From Desertivibrio insolitus (GTDB lineage Bacteria > Actinomycetota > Actinomycetes > Actinomycetales > Microbacteriaceae), in assembly GCF_017355965.1 (NCBI RefSeq), contig NZ_JAFIQW010000002.1:207170-271169 (forward strand): a stretch of 64,000 nucleotides of DNA, given 5' to 3'. The position numbers were made by a program, and so were the translations under genes. The notes under the pieces were generated by a model. That model was not told the origin of the DNA, did no database searches, and saw nothing but the letters and a program-made list of their open reading frames with translations. Below, piece by piece: positions 27,251-35,635 of this stretch. Within the stretch, counting starts at the first letter, position 1, and each line of letters begins with the position of its first letter.

Positions 27251-28464
27251 ATGCCTTCCTGCCAGGAACCGCCGCCCGGTCCTTCGACGAGACACAGGAC
27301 CTATCCCCCTGGTCAGTAGAACAATTCCTATCGCTGTCCGGATGGGTGCGCCAAGAGCTCCGAGCGGGCACTTTCGCCGTATGGTCAGCGGCAGACGAGA
27401 GCGCGGAAATTCTCCTGCCGTACGACGTCAAGCTCCGGGACTTTGGGAGACGTTATCGGGAAGCGCTCGAGATTCTAGCTGGTATCACGGGGCTGGAAGG
27501 TGAGGCCCTAGCGCTAGAGATTGTCGCTGCCCGTAAGGACATCTTCCTCTTGCGTGCCGATCAAATGACGGTTGACGGGTCGATTCCGTTTCTAGAAGCG
27601 AGGCGGCTTATTGATGGCGTTCAGACCATGCTGTCTAGCGCTGCCGCTTCAACTGTGAACCCCCGCGCGTCGACAGCCGGGCGAAAGCCCGCGATTGTGA
27701 CCGAGTTCATGCGCGAGGACGTCCGAATGGGTCACACGCTGCGGGGCAGTTTCGTGATAACCGTCCTAGCTGCCGACGCAGCAGAAGAAGCCCGTCGCCG
27801 CAACGAGTGGCAGAACGCGATACAGCACCCTCAACCGACGAGGAGCGGCGACGACGATGTTCGGCACGGGGAGGACGACGAACTGGTGCCCTTCCCGCGA
27901 CAGGTCATGTCCACCTTGGCCAGCGGCCTGTCGGTGGCCAAGGAGCTGCTGGGACCATCGGGGTCCTACGTGTCGTTAGAGGAGGCAGTGTCTGCCGGCG
28001 TAACCCTCCAGATGCTGGAGTCAGTCCGGGCCATGTCGCAGTCCGAGGGCTTACACGCCCTCGATATGGCGTTCCGCTGGTCAAAGACAGAGCCGGTCAG
28101 ACCCGACGTTCCTCAGCGCATCGAACTCCTCCGGGGAGATGCAGTGGATGCGGGAGTGGTGATCGAGCGATTCTCGAAAGCACCCGAGATTGAGCACGAC
28201 CAGATTCTGGGCCAAGTCGTGCGCCTTGAGCGTGCCGAAGGGTCCGAAGACGGCCAGGTCGTCGTTGAAGGCTATGTAGGCAAGGCGAAGCGGCGAGTGA
28301 AGGTTCCGCTCAGCGGCGAGGCCTATCGGGTAGCTATTGCGGCGCATGAAGAGTCTCAGCCAGTGGTCGTGACCGGGACTTTCGAGCGGAAAGCCCGCGG
28401 ATGGCGAATGGAGCAGAACGCCTCCATCGCGGAGGTACGCTCCGCTGAGCCGGGAGAGCAGTAA
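27247..28464 (+). CDS. Hypothetical partner of the DUF4365 protein
   Basis: 405 residues, GTG start inside a 4-nt overlap with the DUF4365 gene. No known domain is recognised. The first ~190 residues contain VAARKDIFLLRADQMTVDGSIP and RRLIDGVQTMLSSAAAS followed by GHTLRGSFVITVLA, and look like one folded unit. A charged linker (~200-220) leads to a helical part, and the C-terminus (~320-395: GQVVRLERAEG, VVVEGYVGKAKRRVKVPL, QPVVVTGTFERKARGW) is beta-rich and could be an OB-like nucleic-acid-binding fold. No membrane segment. The tight coupling suggests the two proteins act as a complex. Confidence 0.75.
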   Translation: MNAFLPGTAARSFDETQDLSPWSVEQFLSLSGWVRQELRAGTFAVWSAADESAEILLPYDVKLRDFGRRYREALEILAGITGLEGEALALEIVAARKDIFLLRADQMTVDGSIPFLEARRLIDGVQTMLSSAAASTVNPRASTAGRKPAIVTEFMREDVRMGHTLRGSFVITVLAADAAEEARRRNEWQNAIQHPQPTRSGDDDVRHGEDDELVPFPRQVMSTLASGLSVAKELLGPSGSYVSLEEAVSAGVTLQMLESVRAMSQSEGLHALDMAFRWSKTEPVRPDVPQRIELLRGDAVDAGVVIERFSKAPEIEHDQILGQVVRLERAEGSEDGQVVVEGYVGKAKRRVKVPLSGEAYRVAIAAHEESQPVVVTGTFERKARGWRMEQNASIAEVRSAEPGEQ

Positions 28465-28520
28465 CGTCCGCGTCAGCTGCTACGCCACCCTGGCGAGTGG
28501 CTCCGCAGGCCGGCAACTCG

Positions 28521-30050
28521 TCAAGCTAGTGCGCGGTTCGCGAGCTCGAGTTGATCGTGATCGAGGGTTAGGGCGGCCTCAACGTCCTGCAGCACGTCGC
28601 CGTTCAAGCGGAATCCCACCAGTACATTGAAGCCCTCTGTGGAGTAACGAAGGCTTTGCGTCGTAAAGCGCTTCCCCTTGCCGCTGGGACCGATCTGGAT
28701 CGCGGTGCCCAGACTGGTCAGAATTGATCGCTTCCGCGCGAGGGAGAGCGTGCCCCAGTGCTCCTCGATGTTGGCCGCGCTGACGATCTCTGCCAACGGA
28801 TCAGAGCTTCGGACTCTCGCCAATGTCAGCTCCGCGTCTGCCAGCTCGGCATCGTACTCCGCCCGTTTTTGACTGATGTCATCGGCTGTATACCCGTGAT
28901 CGAGCAGTTTGAGGAGCTCCAGGCGTCTGCCCCGAATCGATCTCATGTGGAGACGTAGGGCGGGAACATCAACGTCCCCTCGTGGCTGATCGAGTTGCGC
29001 CCGAACTTCGGGCATTGTCAGTCGCCATTTGACGACGCTCTCCACGTACTCATCGATGAGTCCCCCCATGCGTTGAAAGTGGCCCACGCGGCATCGGTAC
29101 GCCCGGTGCCCATCCTTGGTGACAGCAGAGCGCACTGGCACTCCGCAAACTGAGCAGGTGGCTAAACCCGAGAGAAGCCATTTTCGGGCGTTGCCTGCAT
29201 GAGTGAGCCGTGACGGATCGAGCAGCTTTTCGCGGGCAGCGCGCAGCTCATCCTCGCTCACAACAGCCTCCCAAGAGCCCCTCTGGCAGCGACTTAGATC
29301 GACGGCTTCAGCGCGATAGGTGCCGCTGCCCGGCCCCTGGGATTCAGGAAGGAGACCCGCGTGATAGGGCGATAGCAACAGCCGCCGCACGGTGCTCTTG
29401 CCCCAATCGGCTCCTGCGCGGGTACGAATCCCTCGCGCATTCAGCTCGCGAGCGATAGCCCCCAGGCTCGGCTTGTCGACCGCGTTCCACTCTCGAAAAA
29501 TGAAGCGGACAACCTCAGCCTCCTCGGGGACCACTGCGTAGCGCGTCCCCGTCTCGTCTCGCTCGCTTCGTGGTACCCAGCGATAGCCGTAGGGCACTTT
29601 GCCTGCAGGCGGATGCCCCGCCTCGCGACGTGCGGCCCTGTAGGGCAGGTTGCGCTCCTCCTTGTTCTCGATCTCGGCCTCAGCAATGGCAGCGAGGATA
29701 GTGAGGAGGGCCTTCCCCATAGCTTCGTTGGTGTCTAAACCTTGACGCGTGATAACTATGCGCACCCCGCGGGACGTCAATTCGATGACGTCCACGACGC
29801 GGCGGAGGAGTCGGTCGACCGCGACCGCGACCACGGCGTCGATTCGTCCCGCGTCCACATCCCGCAGCATTCTCGCCCACTGCGACTGCTCCCCACGGCG
29901 CTTCGTCGCACTAGTCGCGTTGTCCAGATACTCGTCGACGAGGTGCCAGCCATGCTCCGCGACATACCTCCGACACGCTTCAGCCTGCTGAGCAATGCCC
30001 TCCGCAACCTTCGCGGACTGCCGTCCGTAGATCGCGACCCGAGTTGTCAT
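28521..30050 (-). CDS. Large serine integrase of the element
   Basis: 509 residues. Resolvase catalytic domain with MTTRVAIYGRQS (Ser12), AVDRLLRR and AEAEIENKEERN; recombinase domain (PYGYRWVPR...GAIARELNARGIRTRAGADWGKSTVRRLLLSPYHAG); zinc ribbon (CSVCG ... YRCRVGH); then a long coiled coil (ELLKLLDHGYTADDISQKRAEYDAELADAELTLARV). This is the phiC31/Bxb1-type architecture for unidirectional integration and excision. The ATG at 30050 starts 26 bp from the attR core, as expected for an int gene next to its attP. The target is the tad pilin gene. Confidence 0.93.
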   Translation of the reverse strand: MTTRVAIYGRQSAKVAEGIAQQAEACRRYVAEHGWHLVDEYLDNATSATKRRGEQSQWARMLRDVDAGRIDAVVAVAVDRLLRRVVDVIELTSRGVRIVITRQGLDTNEAMGKALLTILAAIAEAEIENKEERNLPYRAARREAGHPPAGKVPYGYRWVPRSERDETGTRYAVVPEEAEVVRFIFREWNAVDKPSLGAIARELNARGIRTRAGADWGKSTVRRLLLSPYHAGLLPESQGPGSGTYRAEAVDLSRCQRGSWEAVVSEDELRAAREKLLDPSRLTHAGNARKWLLSGLATCSVCGVPVRSAVTKDGHRAYRCRVGHFQRMGGLIDEYVESVVKWRLTMPEVRAQLDQPRGDVDVPALRLHMRSIRGRRLELLKLLDHGYTADDISQKRAEYDAELADAELTLARVRSSDPLAEIVSAANIEEHWGTLSLARKRSILTSLGTAIQIGPSGKGKRFTTQSLRYSTEGFNVLVGFRLNGDVLQDVEAALTLDHDQLELANRALA

Positions 30051-30078
30051 CGTCCCAGTATGTTGCTTCGGCCCCACT

Positions 30079-30186
30079 GCGGCGGCCGTCGGGTTCGCCG
30101 GGCTCCTCGTCGTCATCATGTCGGGCGGCGAGGTGCAGGAGCTCCTCACCGGCCTCGTGCGGGATGCGCTCTCCTACGGCGGCTGA
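30079..30186 (+). pseudogene. DUF4244/Flp-type pilin gene, 3' part
   Basis: AAAVGFAGLLVVIMSGG followed by EVQELLTGLVRDALSYGG and a stop: the rest of the hydrophobic helix and the C-terminus of the pilin begun at 19217. It has no start of its own and is separated from it by the integrative element. It overlaps the TadE start by 23 bases. Confidence 0.88.
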
Positions 30187-30520
30187 CCGAGCCGCCGCGT
30201 CCGACCGGGGCGGCGTGTCGGCCGAGTTCGCGGCGGCGCTGCCGGCCGTCGCGCTCGTGCTGGCATGCTGCCTCGGTGGCGTCGCCGTCGCCGGAACGCA
30301 GCTGCGGTTGCAGGATGCCGCGGCGCTCGCCGCCCGAGCCGAGGCCCGCGGGGACAGCGGCTCGGCGGCGGTCGCCTCGGTGAGGGGCGCGTCGTACTCC
30401 GTCCGCTCCTCGGGCGAACTCGTCTGTGCGGATCTCGTCGCCCCAGGGCTCGGCGTGGGCGGCCCGCTCGGCGCGATCGAGGTGCGCGCCACCGGCTGTG
30501 CCCTGGCGGACGGGCGATGA
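30164..30520 (+). CDS. TadE-like pseudopilin
   Basis: 118 residues. After a short leader comes a TadE-type motif, GGVSAEFAAALPAVALVLACCLGGVAVAGTQLRLQDAAALAAR, with the conserved Glu in the first turn of the membrane helix, and a small extracellular part with two Cys. It would be a minor pilin of the Tad machine. The ATG at 30164 lies inside the end of the pilin gene, so it was probably co-translated with it. Separation from the tadA promoter by the integrated element may have cut its expression. Confidence 0.78.
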   Translation: MRSPTAADRAAASDRGGVSAEFAAALPAVALVLACCLGGVAVAGTQLRLQDAAALAARAEARGDSGSAAVASVRGASYSVRSSGELVCADLVAPGLGVGGPLGAIEVRATGCALADGR

Positions 30521-30933
30521 GACCGAGCAGGGGCCGAAACGCGAAGTGGCGAGCTGCCCGCCCCCTGGTCGCCGGCCGGTCGGTCGCGACGTGGCTGGGC
30601 GACACGCGCGGGGCGGGCAGCGTCACGGTCGTCGGGATCGCGGCGGCGATCGCGCTCGCCGCGGTGCTCGTCATCGCCGTCGGCGGGGCTCTCGTCGTGC
30701 GACAGAGGGTCGCCGGAGCAGCGGATGCCGCCGCGCTCGCCGCCGCCGACACTGCGAGCGGTCGGCTGCCCGGCGTGCCGTGCGTCGCCGCCGCGGAAGT
30801 GGCGGCCGCGAACGGCGCCGAACTCGACGGCTGTCTGGTCGAGGGCCTGGTCGTGACGGTCCGAGCGGCCGCCGTCGTCGGTGCGCTTCCGGTGACCGCC
30901 ACAGCGACCGCGGGGCCACCGAGCGAGGAGTGA
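30517..30933 (+). CDS. TadE-like protein, Rv3654c family
   Basis: 138 residues. GAGSVTVVGIAAAIALAAVLVIAVGGALVVRQRVAGAADAAALAAAD is a single N-terminal membrane helix with the Rv3654c pattern, and the outer part has the family's paired cysteines (VPCVAAAEVAAANGAELDGC). Start ATG overlaps the TadE stop (ATGA). It is the last gene of the split tad locus; topA follows on the same strand. Confidence 0.8.
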   Translation: MRPSRGRNAKWRAARPLVAGRSVATWLGDTRGAGSVTVVGIAAAIALAAVLVIAVGGALVVRQRVAGAADAAALAAADTASGRLPGVPCVAAAEVAAANGAELDGCLVEGLVVTVRAAAVVGALPVTATATAGPPSEE

Positions 30934-31051
30934 GCGGAACGACACACATATATAAGGAGTGGCCGCAACCCTGGGGTCCGACGGTTGCGCAGGACGGCCC
31001 GTGGATGCCGACTGTGTATGGTGTCCAATGTTTTTCGAGGGAAGGAGAGCG

Positions 31052-33775
31052 GTGCCAGGCACGAAGAAGCTCGTCATCGTCGAGTCGCCCGCCAAGGCGA
31101 AGACGATCGGGCAGTACCTGGGCAACGACTACGAGGTGATGGCCTCGGTCGGTCACATCCGCGACCTCGTCGAGCCCAAGAACCTCCCGCCGGAGCTCAA
31201 GAAGGGCTCCCTCGGCAAGTTCTCCGTCGACGTCGACAACGGCTTCGAGCCGTACTACGTCGTCTCCAACGAGAAGAAGAAGACCGTCTCCGAGCTCAAG
31301 CGGGCGCTGAAGGATGCCGGCGAGCTCTACCTCGCGACAGATGAAGACCGCGAGGGCGAGGCCATCGCGTGGCACCTGCTGCAGGAGCTCAAGCCCAAGG
31401 TGCCCGTGCGGCGCATGGTCTTCCACGAGATCACCAAGGACGCGATCCAGCGTGCCAGCGAGCAGACCCGCGAGATCGACAACGCCCTCGTCGACGCGCA
31501 GGAGACCCGTCGCATCCTCGACCGCCTCTACGGCTACGAGGTGTCGCCGGTGCTCTGGCGCAAGGTCGGCCCCGGGCTCTCGGCCGGTCGCGTGCAGTCC
31601 GCCGCCACCCGCCTCGTCGTCGACCGCGAGCGCGAGCGGCTCGCCTTCGTCGCGGCGGTCTACTGGGACATCACCGCGCAGCTCGCGACGACCGCGGGCG
31701 AGGGCTTCACCGCCCGGCTCGCACGCCTCGACGGCCGGCGCGTGGCATCCGGCCGCGACTTCGACGACCACGGCAAGCTGAAGAGCGACGCGGTCGTGCT
31801 CGACGAGGCATCCGCGACGACCCTCGCCGACGCTCTGCGGGCGGAGAGCACCACGGTCGCCGTCACGAGCGTCGAGTCGAAGCCGTACACGCGCCGTCCC
31901 GCGGCGCCGTTCACCACCTCGACGCTGCAGCAGGAGGCCGCGCGCAAGCTGCGCTTCTCGGCCCGGCAGACGATGAGCCTCGCGCAGTCGCTGTACGAGA
32001 ACGGCTACATCACGTACATGCGTACCGACTCGGCGAGCCTCTCGCAGCAGGCGATCAATGCCGCGCGTTCGCAGGCCGCCTCGCTCTACGGCGCCGACAG
32101 CGTGCCCGAGAAGCCGCGGGTCTACGCCGGCAAGAGCAAGAACGCGCAGGAGGCGCACGAGGCGATCCGCCCCTCCGGCGAGACGTTCCGCACCCCCGGC
32201 TCGCTCGAGGGTCAGCTCCGCGGACCGGAGTGGCGTCTCTACGACCTCATCTGGAAGCGCACCGTGGCGTCGCAGATGGCGGATGCCCGCGGCTCGACCG
32301 CCTCCGTCGTGCTGACGGCGACCACCACCGACAACAGGGCCGAGTTCACCGCCTCCGGCACCGTCATCACCTTCCGCGGCTTCCTCGCCGCGTACGAGGA
32401 GGGGCGTGACGAGGAGCGGCACGGCAACAACGAGCCCAGCGAGTCGAAGCTGCCCTCGCTCAGCGAGGGCCAGACCGTGACGGTCGCCGAGGTCGAGCCG
32501 AAGGGGCACGAGACGTCGCCGCCGCCGCGCTACACCGAGGCGAGCCTCGTCAAGGCGCTCGAGGAGCTCGGCATCGGCCGCCCCTCGACCTACGCGTCGA
32601 TCATCTCGACCATCGTCGACCGTGGCTACGTCACGCCGCGCGGCACCGCACTGGTGCCGAACTGGATCGCGTTCAGCGTCGTGCGGCTGCTCGAGGAGTT
32701 CTTCACCGAGCTCGTGCAGTACGACTTCACCGCAGACATGGAGAGCGACCTCGACCGGATCGCCGAGGGCCAGCAGGACCGCGTCGCTTGGCTCCGCGAG
32801 TTCTACTTCGGCGGCGACAAGCACCGAGGGCTGCGCGAGGTCATCGACAACCTCGGCGAGATCGACGCGCGCGACATCAACTCGATCCGCCTCGCCGACG
32901 ACGTGACCCTCCGCATCGGCCGGTACGGGCCGTACCTCGAGACGATGCAGGGCGCCGAGGGCGACACCCCGCGCCGCGTCAACATCCCCGAGGACCTCGC
33001 ACCCGACGAGCTCACCCCCGCCAAGGCGCGCGAGCTGATCGAGGCGCCCGTCCAGGGCGACCGCATCGTCGGCGTCAACCCGGAGAACGGCAAGCAGATC
33101 GTCGCCCGCGACGGCCGCTACGGGCCGTACGTCACCGAGGTCGACATCGAGGAGCCGGCGGATGCCCCGGCAGCGGAGTCCTCGAGCGACGACGCCGACC
33201 CCGAGACGCAGCCGGTCGCCGCCAAGAAGACGACCCGGGCGAAGAAGACCGCCGACAAGCCGCGCACCGCGTCGCTGTTCAAGACGATGGACACCGCCTC
33301 GATCGACCTCGCGACCGCGCTCAAGCTGCTCGACCTGCCCCGCGTCGTCGGCACGGACCCCGAGTCGGGCGAGGAGATCCAGGCCGCGAACGGCCGTTAC
33401 GGGCCCTATCTGAAGAAGGGCACGGACACCCGCTCGCTGGACAGCGAGGACGAGATCTTCGACATCGACCTCGCGGGCGCCCTCGAGCGCTTCGCCCAGC
33501 CGAAGTACGGCGCGCGCCGCGCCTCGAGCGCGCTCAAAGAGTTCGACGCCGACCCCGTCAGCGGCAAGCCGATCAAGGTCAAGGACGGCCGTTTCGGGCC
33601 GTACGTCACCGACGGCACGACCAACGCGACGATCCCGCGCGGCGAGACCGTCGAGGAGATCGACTTCGACCGCGCCGTGCAGCTGCTCGCCGACAAGCGT
33701 GCGAAGGGACCGGCCAAGCCGAAGGCGAAGACCACCCGCAGCACGACCAAGCGCGCCCCCGCGAAGAAGAAGTAG
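31052..33775 (+). CDS. topA: DNA topoisomerase I
   Basis: 907 residues. Toprim domain (KLVIVESPAKAKTIGQYL ... ATDEDREGEAIAWHLL), central domain with the catalytic tyrosine in GYITYMRTDS, and a C-terminal half with four repeated GRYGPY/GRFGPY topoisomerase C-terminal modules ending in a Lys/Ala-rich basic tail (KPKAKTTRSTTKRAPAKKK). There are no zinc-finger cysteines, as usual in actinobacteria. It relaxes negative supercoils. GTG at 31052 has AAGGAG upstream. tmk and holB follow on the same strand. Confidence 0.96.
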   Translation: MPGTKKLVIVESPAKAKTIGQYLGNDYEVMASVGHIRDLVEPKNLPPELKKGSLGKFSVDVDNGFEPYYVVSNEKKKTVSELKRALKDAGELYLATDEDREGEAIAWHLLQELKPKVPVRRMVFHEITKDAIQRASEQTREIDNALVDAQETRRILDRLYGYEVSPVLWRKVGPGLSAGRVQSAATRLVVDRERERLAFVAAVYWDITAQLATTAGEGFTARLARLDGRRVASGRDFDDHGKLKSDAVVLDEASATTLADALRAESTTVAVTSVESKPYTRRPAAPFTTSTLQQEAARKLRFSARQTMSLAQSLYENGYITYMRTDSASLSQQAINAARSQAASLYGADSVPEKPRVYAGKSKNAQEAHEAIRPSGETFRTPGSLEGQLRGPEWRLYDLIWKRTVASQMADARGSTASVVLTATTTDNRAEFTASGTVITFRGFLAAYEEGRDEERHGNNEPSESKLPSLSEGQTVTVAEVEPKGHETSPPPRYTEASLVKALEELGIGRPSTYASIISTIVDRGYVTPRGTALVPNWIAFSVVRLLEEFFTELVQYDFTADMESDLDRIAEGQQDRVAWLREFYFGGDKHRGLREVIDNLGEIDARDINSIRLADDVTLRIGRYGPYLETMQGAEGDTPRRVNIPEDLAPDELTPAKARELIEAPVQGDRIVGVNPENGKQIVARDGRYGPYVTEVDIEEPADAPAAESSSDDADPETQPVAAKKTTRAKKTADKPRTASLFKTMDTASIDLATALKLLDLPRVVGTDPESGEEIQAANGRYGPYLKKGTDTRSLDSEDEIFDIDLAGALERFAQPKYGARRASSALKEFDADPVSGKPIKVKDGRFGPYVTDGTTNATIPRGETVEEIDFDRAVQLLADKRAKGPAKPKAKTTRSTTKRAPAKKK

Positions 33776-33776
33776 C

Positions 33777-34394
33777 GTGCGCGGACTCTTCGTCACCTTC
33801 GAAGGCGGCGACGGGGCGGGCAAGACCACGCAGTCGTCACGCCTGGCCGACTGGCTCACCGAACAGGGGCGCACCGTCGTGTTCGGCCGCGAGCCCGGCG
33901 GCACCGAGCTCGGCCAGGCGATCCGTGAGCTGCTGCTGCACGGCGATCACGTGGCCCCGCGGGCCGAGGCGCTGCTCTACGCGGCCGACCGCGCCCACAA
34001 CGTCGCGACCCGCGTCCGTCCCGCCCTCGAGCGGGGCGACGTCGTCGTGCAGGACCGCTACCTCGACTCGTCCGTCGCCTACCAGGGCGCCGGCCGCGTG
34101 CTCGACGGTCAGCAGGTGCGTGACCTCTCGCTGTGGGCATCCGAGGGACTGCTGCCCGATCTCACCGTGCTGCTGGACCTGCCCGCGGATGCCCTGACGC
34201 ACCGCCTCGCCCACCGCGGCGGCTTCGACCGGCTCGAGTCAGAGGCGGCCGACTTCCACGAGCGCGTGCGCGCCGGCTACCTCGCCCTGGCCGCGGCGGA
34301 GCCCGAGCGGTTCCTCGTGCTCGACGCCACGCGCGCGGTCGACGAGCTCGCCGCGGAGATCCGCGAGCGGGTCGCAGCGCTCCTCGCCGACTGA
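33777..34394 (+). CDS. tmk: Thymidylate kinase
   Basis: 205 residues. P-loop FEGGDGAGKTTQ, the DR-x motif QDRYLDSSVAYQG, GREPGGTELG, and the LID region with DRLESEAADFHERVRAGY. It phosphorylates dTMP to dTDP. The GTG start is one base after the topA stop, so it is probably translated from the same message. The order topA-tmk-holB is widely conserved in actinobacteria. Confidence 0.95.
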   Translation: MRGLFVTFEGGDGAGKTTQSSRLADWLTEQGRTVVFGREPGGTELGQAIRELLLHGDHVAPRAEALLYAADRAHNVATRVRPALERGDVVVQDRYLDSSVAYQGAGRVLDGQQVRDLSLWASEGLLPDLTVLLDLPADALTHRLAHRGGFDRLESEAADFHERVRAGYLALAAAEPERFLVLDATRAVDELAAEIRERVAALLAD

Positions 34395-34429
34395 GGCGCA
34401 GGACCGGCGCCCCCGTCACCGGTCGCGCC

Positions 34430-34435
34430 TAGACT
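34430..34435 (+). promoter_or_regulatory. Leaderless-type -10 hexamer TAGACT
   Basis: TAGACT is followed by seven bases and the GTG at 34443 of holB. Confidence 0.5.
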
Positions 34436-34442
34436 CCTCCGG

Positions 34443-35612
34443 GTGAGCGTGTGGGAGGACCTGACCGGGCAGGCTGAGGCCATCGCGGTCGTGCGCGCGG
34501 CCGCCGAGAGCGCCGCCCGGGGAGGACCCGTCGCTCACTCCTGGCTCATCACCGGGCCTCCCGGCTCGGGGCGGTCGAACCTCGCCTACGCGTTCGCCAC
34601 GGCGCTGCTCGCCGGCGGCAGCGGCATGAGCGAGGAGGCGGTCTCCGCGCAAGTCGCCGCCCGCACCCATCCGGATCTCGCGGTGCTGAGCACGGAGCGC
34701 GTCATCATCTCCATCGACGAGGTGCGCTCCCTCGTCTCCTCGAGCTCGTACTCCCCGTCCGTCGCCCGGTTCCGGGTCATGGTCATCGAGGACGCCGACC
34801 GGATGTCGGAGCGCACCTCGAACGTGCTGCTGAAGGCGCTCGAGGAGCCGCCGCCCCGCACGATCTGGATCCTCTGCGCTCCGAGCGAGGCGGACCTCCT
34901 GCCGACGATTCGGTCGCGCGTCCGCACCGTGCGCCTCCGCGTGCCGAGCGTCGAGGACGTCGCGGACCTGCTCGAGCGCCGCACCGGGATCGACCACGAG
35001 CTCGCCGTGCGGGCCGCCCGCGAGGCGCAGAGCCACATCGGCATGGCGCACCGCCTCGCGACGAACGCCGAAGCGCGCGACCGCCGCGAGGAGACCCTGC
35101 GCGCCGCCCTCGGCATCCGGTCGGTCGCCGGCGCCGTGCTCGCGGCCGCGCGCCTGCTCGAGATCGCGGGCGCCGACGCGAAGGCCATCACCGAGGAGCG
35201 CGACGCGGAGGAGCGCGAGCAGGCGCTCCGCTCCCTCGGCGTCGAACCCGGCGGCACGGTGCCGCCCGCCCTCCGCTCGCAGCTGAAGGCGCTCGAGGAG
35301 GACCAGAAGCGGCGCGCGACGCGGAGCCTCCGGGACGGGATCGACCGCATCCTCGTCGACCTGCTCTCGCTCTACCGCGACGTGCTCCTCATGCAGCTCG
35401 GCGCCCCCGGCGAACCGATCAACGCGAGCCTCCGCGAGGAGCTCGAGGCGGCCGCCGCGGCGGCTCCGCCCGAGAAGACCCTCGCGACGATGGACGCGAT
35501 CGCCACCGCCCGCGAGCGCATCGAGGCGAACGTCGCACCCGCCCTCGCGCTCGAGGCGATGCTCGTCTCGGCCGTCCGGCGCACTCCGGTGGACGGGGGC
35601 GGCCGCCGCTGA
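34443..35612 (+). CDS. holB: DNA polymerase III subunit delta'
   Basis: 389 residues. Clamp-loader AAA fold with AHSWLITGPPGSGRSNLAYAFA (the P-loop Lys replaced by Arg, normal for the non-ATPase delta'), IIDEVRSLV-like segment, VIEDADRMSERTSNVLLKALEEPPPRT and the SRC-like region TIRSRVRTVRLR. The cysteine zinc module that normally follows the P-loop is missing: residues ~57-80 (GGSGMSEEAVSAQVAARTHPD) contain no Cys. Part of the clamp loader with tau/gamma and delta. Confidence 0.92.
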   Translation: MSVWEDLTGQAEAIAVVRAAAESAARGGPVAHSWLITGPPGSGRSNLAYAFATALLAGGSGMSEEAVSAQVAARTHPDLAVLSTERVIISIDEVRSLVSSSSYSPSVARFRVMVIEDADRMSERTSNVLLKALEEPPPRTIWILCAPSEADLLPTIRSRVRTVRLRVPSVEDVADLLERRTGIDHELAVRAAREAQSHIGMAHRLATNAEARDRREETLRAALGIRSVAGAVLAAARLLEIAGADAKAITEERDAEEREQALRSLGVEPGGTVPPALRSQLKALEEDQKRRATRSLRDGIDRILVDLLSLYRDVLLMQLGAPGEPINASLREELEAAAAAAPPEKTLATMDAIATARERIEANVAPALALEAMLVSAVRRTPVDGGGRR

Positions 35613-35623
35613 GGTCGGCGGGC

Positions 35624-35629
35624 TACCCT
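35624..35629 (+). promoter_or_regulatory. Leaderless-type -10 hexamer TACCCT
   Basis: TACCCT is followed by six bases and the GTG at 35636. Confidence 0.5.
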
Positions 35630-35635
35630 CGACAC

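Larger units (their letters stand above)
19301..30078 (+). mobile_element. 10.8-kb integrative element inserted in the tad pilin gene
   Basis: The ends are set by the split pilin gene. A large serine integrase lies 26-27 bp inside the right end. The crossover is AC (19301-19302 / 30076-30077) or CT (19299-19300 / 30077-30078); both restore the reading frame. Cargo: type ISP restriction-modification enzyme, small serine recombinase, a 30-bp palindrome, HTH genes, and a DUF4365 operon. No capsid, tail, relaxase or replication genes were recognised. GC content and codon choice (more A/T-ending codons) differ from the flanks, and the GGATGCC octamer common elsewhere is nearly absent. Mobility is inferred. 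Confidence 0.88.

Noticed and set aside
30671-33904. 1077-codon open frame on the minus strand
   Set aside because: Antisense to topA; no ribosome site or recognisable domain.
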